A stretch of DNA of 64,000 bases, taken from contig NZ_JAGGRI010000018.1 of NCBI RefSeq assembly GCF_018612875.1, positions 62,001 through 126,000 of the forward strand, given 5' to 3'. Below the pieces are notes generated by a model, which saw only the letters and a program-made list of their open reading frames with translations, ran no database searches and was not told where the DNA came from. The stretch comes from Lysobacter sp. ISL-50. Its GTDB lineage: Bacteria; Pseudomonadota; Gammaproteobacteria; Xanthomonadales; Xanthomonadaceae. Positions within the stretch are counted from its first letter, which is position 1, and the number at the start of each line of letters is the position of its first letter. A program made the translations under genes and the position numbers. Positions 9,491 through 16,980 of the stretch are shown one piece after another.

Positions 9491-10317
9491 GGATTGAGCA
9501 GGAAATGCGCGTAGGGCACGGTCATCACCGTGTCGTGGGCGAGGCGGTGGCCGTGATAGCCGTCCTCGCCGTAGGCGGTGCCGTGGTCGGAGCAGACGAT
9601 CGCGAACCCGCCGCCGCGCGCGCGCAAGGCCGCGAACAGCGGCGCCAGCGCGCCATCGACGTAGCGCAGCGCGGCGCAATGGCTGTCGTAGCCGTCGCGT
9701 TCGGCGCCGGGCAGGTAATGGCGATTGGGCTGGTGCAGGGCGGAGACGTTGATGAAGACGAAGCAGCGGCGGTCGCGCAGGTCGTCGCTGCGCAGGCGTT
9801 CGCAGGCGAGTGCGACTTGACGCTGGGTCGAATCGACGGCGGTGACGCCGAAGCCGGGGTTCCAGTGGCTTTCGTCGAACAGGTCTGGAAACTGCGAGCC
9901 CAGCGGATTGCGTTTGTTGAAGAAACCCACGCCGCCGATGCAGATCGTGCGATAGCCGGCATCGCGCAGGCCGGACACGATGTCGGCGCGATCGCGGAAC
10001 ACGCAGGTCCCGGCGGCGGTGGTTTCGCTGCCTTCGAAATCCAGCGCGAACAGGCGCGGATGCGGGCCCGGCCGCGCCGGCGTCGGCAGGAATCCGGCGA
10101 AGAACGCGGCATGCGCGGCATAGGTGAAGCTTCCTGGCGTATGCCGGGGTTCCCAGCCGGCCGGCGGCAGGTGTTGCGCCAGCACCGGCAGTTCGCCGCG
10201 TGCGAAGCAGCTCTGCGCGGCGTCGAAGCGCAGCGTGTCGAGGGTGATCAGCAACAGGTCGCGATGGCCGACGATGGCGCGCATGTCGGGATTGGCGAAA
10301 TGGGCGGGCTCAGACAT
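9487..10317 (-). CDS. STM4013/SEN3800-family hydrolase (alkaline phosphatase/sulfatase fold)
   Basis: 276 residues. The N-terminal strand LLLITLDTLRFDAAQ matches the first metal-binding Asp region of sulfatase/phosphodiesterase-type enzymes, and the C-terminal VCSDHGTAYGEDGYHGHR supplies the second metal site (Asp-His and a later His). There is no signal peptide, so it acts in the cytoplasm, unlike most sulfatases. Substrate unknown. It overlaps the STM4014-type gene by 8 bases and the STM4012-type gene by 4 bases, both signs of translational coupling in one operon. Confidence 0.87.
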   Translation of the reverse strand: MSEPAHFANPDMRAIVGHRDLLLITLDTLRFDAAQSCFARGELPVLAQHLPPAGWEPRHTPGSFTYAAHAAFFAGFLPTPARPGPHPRLFALDFEGSETTAAGTCVFRDRADIVSGLRDAGYRTICIGGVGFFNKRNPLGSQFPDLFDESHWNPGFGVTAVDSTQRQVALACERLRSDDLRDRRCFVFINVSALHQPNRHYLPGAERDGYDSHCAALRYVDGALAPLFAALRARGGGFAIVCSDHGTAYGEDGYHGHRLAHDTVMTVPYAHFLLNP

Positions 10318-11464
10318 GGGCCGCCTCGGCGATGTGGCGGGGTGGATGGGCCGGGTGGGCCGCCGGCATGCGGGCTTGATCTTGGTAGGTGCTCAGTCCC
10401 TGCCATTGCAGGTTCAACAGCAAGTCGCCGAAGGCGTTGGCTTCGAGTATCCAGGCGTGGCCTTCGCGCAGGATCAGGTCGAAGCCGATCATGCGGCTGC
10501 GCGCGAATGCCGCCGCGGCGCGTTCGGTGGCCGCATCCAGCGCGCGCATGGCGTCGGCATCGAGCCAGTCGCTCAGCTCGGCGCGGCGATTGCCCAGATG
10601 CAGATTGGTCAGCGGCGCGCGGCCGATCCGGGCGATGCGATGGCGCGCGCGTCCGTCCAGAGCGATGACGCGGATGTCGTAGTGACCGGCGCCGCCGTCC
10701 GGCGCGCACGGCTTGGCGATCCAGCGTTCGGCATAGGCTTCCTGCGCGGCGACCGCGTCGATCAACTGCGCGATCCGGTGGCCGTCGCGGTAACGTCGCG
10801 GCCGCAGCGAGTTGAATACCCGCACCGCGGCCTCGCCGGACGATCCGGTTTCGACCAGTTCGGCCGAGCCGTACAGCGCTTCGCCGCCTTGGCGATTGCA
10901 GCGATAGGCCAACACTCCGGCGCCGGAGGAGCCATAACGCGCCTTGACGAACACCTGCGCGCAGGCGTGTTCGCGCATGAATTCGCGCAAGTGCGCGTAG
11001 CCGTCGATGCGGCCTAGCAGCGGCGCGGCCGACACGTCGTGCGCGCGCAGGCGCTGCTGGCAGGCCAGCTTGTCGCTCATGGCGGCGATGTCATCGGGCG
11101 GGTTGAGATAATTCGCCTGCGCCGGCAGGGCATCGAGCAGATCGCGGAATCCGGCGAACCAGTAGTGCTGATACGCGAGCTCACCATGTTCCAGCTCGCG
11201 CGGACGCGGTGCGGGTTCGCCGAGCCGGCGCCAGCCGCGCTCGATCAGCGCCGCATGCAGGCGCGGCGCTTCTCCGGGCGATTCGACCTTGACCAATGCA
11301 CGCGGCCGCCGCGCGATCGCCTCAAAAGCGAGGCCGGGATCGTCGAGCAAGGCCTCGTAATGCAGTTCCTCGGCCGCGCCCAGGCCGCGCTCGCGCAGGG
11401 CCTGTTGCAGCCCCCGGAGCCGGCGGCTGCCGCGTGGGCCGATCAGCAGCCAATCGGCGGGCAC
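10310..11464 (-). CDS. STM4014-family protein, ATP-grasp-like
   Basis: 384 residues from a GTG at 11464, 3 bases after the STM4015-type stop. Features resemble an ATP-grasp ligase: an N-terminal domain (WLLIGPRGSRRLRGLQQAL), a lid-start SDKLACQQRLRAHDVSAAP, the phosphate-binding VFVKARYGSSGAGVLAY, YDIRVIALDG, and the metal-binding GFDLILREGHAWILEANAFG, which parallels the D...E-x-N signature of RimK and D-Ala-D-Ala ligase relatives. If active it would join a carboxylate to an amine or thiol using ATP. Motifs are seen; activity is inferred. Confidence 0.83.
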   Translation of the reverse strand: MPADWLLIGPRGSRRLRGLQQALRERGLGAAEELHYEALLDDPGLAFEAIARRPRALVKVESPGEAPRLHAALIERGWRRLGEPAPRPRELEHGELAYQHYWFAGFRDLLDALPAQANYLNPPDDIAAMSDKLACQQRLRAHDVSAAPLLGRIDGYAHLREFMREHACAQVFVKARYGSSGAGVLAYRCNRQGGEALYGSAELVETGSSGEAAVRVFNSLRPRRYRDGHRIAQLIDAVAAQEAYAERWIAKPCAPDGGAGHYDIRVIALDGRARHRIARIGRAPLTNLHLGNRRAELSDWLDADAMRALDAATERAAAAFARSRMIGFDLILREGHAWILEANAFGDLLLNLQWQGLSTYQDQARMPAAHPAHPPRHIAEAAHV

Positions 11465-11467
11465 GGC

Positions 11468-12379
11468 TTACTCGGATACGGCGACGTAACGGTCGCCGTC
11501 GTCCTCGTCTTCATGGTCGTCGAGCACCACCGTGCACGGCAGCGCCTGCAGTTTCTGCTGCCACGGCGGCGAGATGTAGTGATGGCTCAGGTCGATGCGC
11601 TCGATCGTGCCCAGGTGCGGGCTTTCGGCCAGCGCTTGCGCGCCGGTGTCGCCGATCGTGCCAAGCGACAGGTCCAGGGTCTGCAGCGATCCCAGCCACG
11701 GCTGCTGCGCCAGCCACACCGCCAGCTCGTCGCTGATTTCCGAGTCGCGCAGGCCCAGGTAACGCAGCCGCCGCGGGTCGATCTTGGCGAGCAGGTTCTG
11801 ATACGGGCCGATGCCGCCGTCGAAGCCGTAGCCGTCGCTGCCCAGCCACAGTTCCAGGTGATTGAGCGCCGGCAGGGTCGAGGCGGCGATGGCGTCGACG
11901 ATGTTCGAGGGCAGGCCACCGCATTCGATCGCCAGTTCTTCCAGCGCATCGTGCTGGAACGCCTGCAGTTCCAGATTGGTGGAGCCGCGCACGCGCAGCG
12001 ACTGCAGATTCGGGAACGCCGCCAGCAGCGGGTTGTACGAGGTCTGGATGATCCAGGAGATCTCGCAGTCTTCGTAGGTCATGTCGCCGATGAACAGGGC
12101 TTTGAGCGCGGGCAACTGCGCGCGGCGCTCGACCAGGGCATCGAGATAGCCGCCCGGGCCTTCTTCCTGCGCCTCGCTCCACGCGCCGATGATCAGCGCT
12201 TCGAGCCGGGACGGATCGACCTGCGACAGAAAGTTGTCGAGCAGGTCGCGCTGGCTTTCGGCGCTGTCGTAATCCTGGGTCAGGCGATAGACCACGTCGC
12301 CGCCGGCGGGCGTGTCGCCCATGCTGAAGTTGACGACGCGTTTGCCGCGGTAGATCTGCGAGTATTCGCCGATGGTCAC
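11468..12379 (-). CDS. STM4015-family leucine-rich-repeat-like protein
   Basis: 303 residues. The second half has irregular leucine-rich repeats: LPALNHLELWLGSD, RLRYLGLRDSEIS, LQTLDLSLGTIGDTGAQAL, IERIDLSHHYIS. The N-terminus (VTIGEYSQIYRGKRVVNF) and acidic C-terminus (DDHEDEDDGDRY) flank them. There is no signal peptide. It probably binds a partner protein or serves as the substrate-recognition part of the cluster; no catalytic motif is visible. The GTG at 12379 is chosen because AAGGAG lies 6 bases before it; an ATG at 12427 further upstream has no ribosome site. First gene of the five-gene operon. Confidence 0.83.
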   Translation of the reverse strand: MTIGEYSQIYRGKRVVNFSMGDTPAGGDVVYRLTQDYDSAESQRDLLDNFLSQVDPSRLEALIIGAWSEAQEEGPGGYLDALVERRAQLPALKALFIGDMTYEDCEISWIIQTSYNPLLAAFPNLQSLRVRGSTNLELQAFQHDALEELAIECGGLPSNIVDAIAASTLPALNHLELWLGSDGYGFDGGIGPYQNLLAKIDPRRLRYLGLRDSEISDELAVWLAQQPWLGSLQTLDLSLGTIGDTGAQALAESPHLGTIERIDLSHHYISPPWQQKLQALPCTVVLDDHEDEDDGDRYVAVSE

Positions 12380-12435
12380 GTGGGGCTCCTTGCCTGCATC
12401 TGCTGAAGAGAGCGCCAGCATAACCAAGGTCCCGG

Positions 12436-12495
12436 CTTATGTGGGAGGGGCTTATGTGGGAGGGGCTTATGTGGGAGGGGCTTATGTGGGAGGGG
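12436..12495. repeat. tandem repeat, four 15-base units
   Basis: Four identical copies of CTTATGTGGGAGGGG, the outer edge of the REP arm that begins at 12481. The last copy is part of the palindrome, so three extra copies seem to have arisen by duplication of its left end. Confidence 0.9.
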
Positions 12496-12583
12496 CTTCA
12501 GCCCCGATGCTTTTCTCTCAGAGCTATGCAGTTATGCGACTGCTGAGCGAAAAGCATCGGGGCTGAAGCCCCTCCCACATAAG
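12481..12583. repeat. REP-type paired inverted repeat (BIME-like)
   Basis: Perfect 35-base inverted repeat: 12481-12515 and 12549-12583, core TGGGAGGGGCTTCAGCCCCG, separated by 33 bases. The arms also contain a small internal palindrome (GGGGCTTCAGCCCC), the usual structure of REP units. It lies between the operon start at 12379 and the permease stop at 12633. A related element is at 40271-40362. Confidence 0.85.
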
Positions 12584-12620
12584 CCAAGCAACATAAGCCA
12601 AGCAACATAAGCCAAGCAAC
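12579..12620. repeat. tandem repeat, three 14-base units
   Basis: Three copies of ATAAGCCAAGCAAC starting inside the right REP arm, followed by a degenerate fourth (AAAAGCCAGG). It mirrors the tandem growth seen at the left edge of the same element. Confidence 0.85.
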
Positions 12621-12632
12621 AAAAGCCAGGCG

Positions 12633-14030
12633 TCAGACCAGTCCGGTCGCGTAGTACAGGCCGATCACCACGAACACCGCCGCGGTCTTGACCAGGGTAA
12701 TCGCGAACACATCCTTGTAAGCTTGGCGATGGCTTAGACCTGTCACCGCCAGCAGGGTGATCACCGCGCCGTTGTGCGGCAGCGTGTCCATGCCGCCGGA
12801 CGCCATCGCCGCGACGCGGTGCAGCACCTCCATCGGAATCGATGCGGCGTGGGCGTTGGCGATGAAGGTGTCGGCCATCGCCGCCAGGGCGATGCTCATG
12901 CCGCCGGAGGCCGAGCCGGTGATGCCGGCCAGCGCGGTCACGGTGATCGCTTCGTTGACCAGCGGGTTCGGAATCGCCGCCAGCGCATTGGCCACCACCA
13001 AAAATCCCGGCAGCGCCGCGATCACCGCGCCGAAGCCGTATTCGCTGGCGGTGTTCATCGCCGCCAGCAGCGCGCCGCCGATCGCCGCCTTGCTGCCTTC
13101 GGCGAAACTGGCCATCACCGGTTTCCAGGCGAAGACCAGCACCGCGGCGATGCCGATCAGCAGCGCGCCTTCGACCGCCCAGATCGCGGCGATCTTGGAC
13201 ACTTCCTGCACCACCGGCGCGGCATCGCCGATCACCGCCGGATCGAAGCTGTGCTGTTTGCCGTAGGCCTGCGGCAGCCACACGCTGAAAACCTTGTTGG
13301 CGATGCCGACCAGCAGCAGCGGCGTGATCGCCAGCAACGGATGCGCCAGCTGGCCGCCGGCGAACGGCGCCGGTTCGTTGATGAGATTGTCGCCGTAGCC
13401 TTCGCCGGCCTTGAGCGCGGCGCGGCGGCGCCAGTTCAGATAGATCAGGCCGGCGATCAGGATGAACACGCCGCCGAGCGTGCCCAGCACCGGCGCGGCC
13501 CAGGTGTCGGTGCCGAAGAACGCGGTCGGGATGATGTTCTGGATTTGCGGCGTGCCCGGCAGCGCGTCCATGGTGAAGGTGAACGCGCCCAGGGCGATGG
13601 TGCCGGGAACCAGGCGCTTGGGAATATCGCTCTGGCGGAACAGCTCGGCCGCGAACGGATACACCGCGAACACCACCACGAACAGCGACACGCCGCCGTA
13701 GGTCAGCAGCGCGCACACCGCGACGATGGCCAGCATCGCGCGCTCGCGCCCAACCAATCTGATCGTTGCCGCGACAATCGATTTGGAGAACCCGGAGGTT
13801 TCGATCAGTTTCCCGAAGATCGCGCCAAGCAGGAACACCGGGAAGTACAGCTTCAGGAACCCGACCATCTTGTCCATGAACAAGCCGGTGAACATCGGCG
13901 CGACCAGGCTGGGATCGGTCAGCAGCACCGCGCCCAGCGCGGCGATCGGCGCGAACAGAATCACGCTGTGGCCGCGGTAGGCGACATACATCAGAAAGCA
14001 CAACGCGGCCAGCACGATCAAAAACGCCAT
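12633..14030 (-). CDS. GntP-family permease
   Basis: 465 residues and about 12 hydrophobic segments, beginning MAFLIVLAALCFLMYVAYRG. Family landmarks are the central TMDALPGTPQIQNIIP loop and the C-terminal GGMDTLPHNGAVITLL, both typical of the GntP/ion-transporter group that imports gluconate or small hydroxy acids. The TMDALPG/PHNGA form is closer to the 3-hydroxybutyrate and D-serine-type members than to GntT (inference). The nearby 3-hydroxybutyrate oligomer hydrolase at 21396 makes a hydroxy acid substrate attractive but unproven. ATG at 14030 is preferred over 14111, which adds a hydrophilic extension. Confidence 0.85.
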   Translation of the reverse strand: MAFLIVLAALCFLMYVAYRGHSVILFAPIAALGAVLLTDPSLVAPMFTGLFMDKMVGFLKLYFPVFLLGAIFGKLIETSGFSKSIVAATIRLVGRERAMLAIVAVCALLTYGGVSLFVVVFAVYPFAAELFRQSDIPKRLVPGTIALGAFTFTMDALPGTPQIQNIIPTAFFGTDTWAAPVLGTLGGVFILIAGLIYLNWRRRAALKAGEGYGDNLINEPAPFAGGQLAHPLLAITPLLLVGIANKVFSVWLPQAYGKQHSFDPAVIGDAAPVVQEVSKIAAIWAVEGALLIGIAAVLVFAWKPVMASFAEGSKAAIGGALLAAMNTASEYGFGAVIAALPGFLVVANALAAIPNPLVNEAITVTALAGITGSASGGMSIALAAMADTFIANAHAASIPMEVLHRVAAMASGGMDTLPHNGAVITLLAVTGLSHRQAYKDVFAITLVKTAAVFVVIGLYYATGLV

Positions 14031-14445
14031 CGGTTCGATTCCCCAGCGGACAACGCCGGCGGCTTGGCCCGGCTGCGCGCAGTGTCGGCAATGCGCGGGT
14101 GGGCGGGGCATTGTCCGAAGGTACAGCTGCCCGGCGCGGGCCGCGCCTCATAGGCTTTGCGCCATGACGGGGGAGCTCGCCTCCACCGCCGCTGTTCGCA
14201 TGTGCGGCATGGATGCGGCTGGATGCGGCGCTTGTGGCGGCGCGAATCGCGTGGGATGCGGCCGGATCGGGCCGCGTTCGCCGCTTCGCGCTTTAGCCAC
14301 GACGCGCGGCCCGCAGGACGCGGGGCACATGCGGCCGGGGGCACGGATGCAACGACAGCGGCGGTGGTGGCGACGCGACTGCTTGTGCGCCCGTGGCGGA
14401 TTCGCAACCGGCGCGCGCACCAATCGGATTGGGGAGAACACATCA

Positions 14446-16677
14446 GTGAAACTAAGCATCAACCAGCACCTTCGCCGCCAGGGCTTGAGCCTGGCCATCG
14501 CCAGCGCATTGATCGCGCCGGCCGCCTGGGCCCAGGACGCCGCGCCGGTCGGCGAGGCCAAGACCCTCGGCGGGCTTACCGTGACCGCGCGCAAGCGCGA
14601 GGAAACGCTGCAGGAAGTACCGATCTCGATCACCGCCTTCACGCCCGAGGCCTTGGACCGGCTCAATGTCGAGGACCTCAGCGATCTCGACGCGCAGGTG
14701 CCCAACCTGACCATCTACGCCGCGCGCGGCTCCAGCAGCACCATCACCGCTTACATCCGCGGCGTCGGCCAGTCCGATCCGCTGTGGGGCGTGGACCCGG
14801 GCGTGGGCATCTACATGGACGATGTCTACATCGCCCGTCCGCAGGGCGCCTTGCTCGACGTGTTCGACGTGGAGCGCATCGAAGTGCTGCGCGGCCCGCA
14901 GGGCACGCTGTACGGCAAGAACACCATCGGCGGCGCGATCAAGTACGTCTCGCGCGGCTTGCCGACTCACTTCGACGGCTTCGCCTCGGTCACGGTCGGC
15001 AATTACGGCCAGCTCGACGTCAAGGCCGCGGTCGCCGGCCCGATCGGCGGCCCGACCCAGGGCGGCGACGCGACCTTGCGCGGACGCCTGTCGGTGGCCA
15101 GCCTCAACCGCGACGGCTTCGGCAAGAACACGTTCACCGGCCAGGATGTCAGCGACAAGGAAGTGCTGGCCTTGCGCGGCAGCCTGGGCGCCTATGTCAG
15201 CGACGCGCTGGATTTCCAGTTCGCTTTCGACTGGATGGACGACCAGTCCGGCGTGCGCGGCGCGAAGATGCTCGCGGCCAACCGTTTCGCTCCCGGCTTC
15301 CAGCCCCTGAACGACCGCTACGACATCCGCAGCGGCATGCCCAACATCAACGACACCACGATCAAGGGCGCTTCGGCCACGATCAACTGGCGCGCCAACG
15401 AAGACTGGACCTTCAAGTACGTGCTGGCCAAGCGCGAGTCCGACACCGAAACCAACATCGACTTCGACACGCTGCCGAACAAGATCGCCGACGTGAAGGC
15501 GTTCTACAGCGATCAGCAGGTCAGCCACGAATTGCAGGCCAACTACGACAGCGGCGGCCGCGCGCGCGGAGTGATGGGCGTGTACGCCTTCGACGGCGAA
15601 GCCGGCGGGCAGGTGCTCAACAACTTCTTCAACGCCAGCTTCGGCGACACCCAGGGCACGGTCTACACCGATTCGATCGCGTTCTATGGCGACTGGACCT
15701 TCGATCTGACCGACAAGCTCAAGCTCGACGTCGGCGCGCGCTATACCGACGAGGACAAGCGCGCCAAGGTGCTCAACCGCGGCTATCGCGATGCGAACTT
15801 CACCATTCCCAACGGCGTGGTCGCGGCCAACTTCGACCGCCGCATCAACTTCAAGAACACCTCGCCGAAGGTGTCGCTGGATTACCAGGTCACGCCCGAC
15901 ATCCTGCTGTACGGCCTGGCCACGCGCGGCTTCAAGTCCGGCGGCTACAACATCCGCGCCCAGGCCGCGGCGGTGCCGCGCTCGGCCGAGCCGTTCGACG
16001 ACGAGGTCGTGGACAGCTATGAAGTCGGCAGCAAGATGGCGTTCTTCGATCAGCGCATGTTCTTGAACCTGTCGTACTTCCACAACAAGTACGAGGACAT
16101 CCAGCTGTCGGTGTTCACCGCCTACGACAGCAACGGCGACGGCACCAACGATGCGTTCTTCGGCGACTTCACCAACGCCGGTTCCGGCACCGTGCAGGGC
16201 CTGGAAGTCGAGTACCAGTGGCTGCCGAACGAGCATTGGCTGGTGTCCGGCAACCTCGCGTGGCTGGACGCGAAGTACGACGAGTTCATGTATGCCGGCG
16301 TCAATATCGCCAATGAGCAGGAGTTCACCAACGCCCCGGATTTCTCCGGCGCGGTGAACGTGGAGTACCGCACCGATCTGTCCAGCGGCGGCAATCTGTC
16401 GGCACGGGTGGGCTACAGCTACCAGAGCGATGTCGTCGCTACGACCGAGATCGTGCGCACCGGCGCGAAGCCGATCACCCAGGACGGTTACGGCCTGGTC
16501 AACGCCGGCGTGACCTGGAAGAGCGGCGGGCCGTGGACGGTGGCCTTGCAGGGCAGCAATCTGGCCGACAAGGAATATCGCACCACCGGTTACAGCCTCA
16601 ATTCGGCGCTGGGGGTTTACACCGGTTTCTACGGGCCGCCGCGCCAGTACACCTTGTCGGTGAAGTACGACTTCTGA
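14446..16677 (+). CDS. TonB-dependent receptor
   Basis: 743 residues. GTG at 14446 follows GGGGAG and gives a signal peptide (KLSINQHLRRQGLSLAIASA, cleavage near AWAQ). The plug domain (about 45-160) has LGGLTVTARKREETLQEVPI, VDPGVGIYMDDVYIARPQG and VLRGPQGTLYGKNTIGGAIK. The beta barrel follows to a C-terminal YTLSVKYDF with the terminal Phe of outer-membrane proteins. The type is the xanthomonad/sphingomonad 'RKREE' receptor; the ligand cannot be read from sequence. The open frame reaches upstream to 14164, but that part lacks secretion features. A terminator follows at 16716. Confidence 0.92.
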   Translation: MKLSINQHLRRQGLSLAIASALIAPAAWAQDAAPVGEAKTLGGLTVTARKREETLQEVPISITAFTPEALDRLNVEDLSDLDAQVPNLTIYAARGSSSTITAYIRGVGQSDPLWGVDPGVGIYMDDVYIARPQGALLDVFDVERIEVLRGPQGTLYGKNTIGGAIKYVSRGLPTHFDGFASVTVGNYGQLDVKAAVAGPIGGPTQGGDATLRGRLSVASLNRDGFGKNTFTGQDVSDKEVLALRGSLGAYVSDALDFQFAFDWMDDQSGVRGAKMLAANRFAPGFQPLNDRYDIRSGMPNINDTTIKGASATINWRANEDWTFKYVLAKRESDTETNIDFDTLPNKIADVKAFYSDQQVSHELQANYDSGGRARGVMGVYAFDGEAGGQVLNNFFNASFGDTQGTVYTDSIAFYGDWTFDLTDKLKLDVGARYTDEDKRAKVLNRGYRDANFTIPNGVVAANFDRRINFKNTSPKVSLDYQVTPDILLYGLATRGFKSGGYNIRAQAAAVPRSAEPFDDEVVDSYEVGSKMAFFDQRMFLNLSYFHNKYEDIQLSVFTAYDSNGDGTNDAFFGDFTNAGSGTVQGLEVEYQWLPNEHWLVSGNLAWLDAKYDEFMYAGVNIANEQEFTNAPDFSGAVNVEYRTDLSSGGNLSARVGYSYQSDVVATTEIVRTGAKPITQDGYGLVNAGVTWKSGGPWTVALQGSNLADKEYRTTGYSLNSALGVYTGFYGPPRQYTLSVKYDF

Positions 16678-16715
16678 TCGGCTGCGAACGGGTAGCGCGG
16701 CTGGGGGGCCGCGGT

Positions 16716-16748
16716 GAGCCTCCGTCTTTTGGGCGGGGGCTCATTTTT
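16716..16748 (+). terminator. terminator of the TonB-dependent receptor gene
   Basis: GC-rich hairpin GAGCCTCCGTC / GGGCGGGGGCTC with G-T pairs and a TTTT loop, followed by ATTTTTAT, 39 bases after the stop codon. Confidence 0.6.
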
Positions 16749-16755
16749 ATGGGAA

Positions 16756-16930
16756 GGAGCAAAAGCGAATCCCCCTTGGTCCCCCTTTTTCAAAGGGGGA
16801 AACCCGGTAGGTGGGTGATGGGGGGCTGATAGAGCGTTGCGCTGCGTAACAGCCGCCTTCGCTATTGTCGTTGCCATTGCCGTTCCCCCCTTTGAAAAAG
16901 GGGGGCAGGGGGGATTCCGCTTTTTGCTCC
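16756..16930. repeat. paired C-run/G-run palindromic intergenic repeat
   Basis: Left arm begins GGAGCAAAAGCGAATCCCCC and the right arm ends as its near reverse complement (GGGGGATTCCGCTTTTTGCTCC). Inner palindromes CCCCCTTTTTCAAAGGGGG and CCCCCCTTTGAAAAAGGGGGG lie in each. The ~60 bases between are unique. The same family occurs at 24274, 41891 and 44624. Confidence 0.85.
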
Positions 16931-16980
16931 TCCCCCCAATCAGCACGCTATCCTGCGCCGATGCCTCCCAGCCCGTGCCC

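Noticed and set aside
12372-12566. Small frame with AYVGG repeats
   Set aside because: It is simply the translation of the 15-base tandem repeat; it has no ribosome site and runs through the REP palindrome.
12436-12620. Possible CRISPR array
   Set aside because: Units are 14-15 bases and directly abutting with no spacers; no cas gene in the window.
14452-16236. 594-codon minus-strand frame opposite the TonB receptor gene
   Set aside because: Antisense shadow; composition (Val/His/Arg/Ala) mirrors the third-position GC bias and no motif is present.
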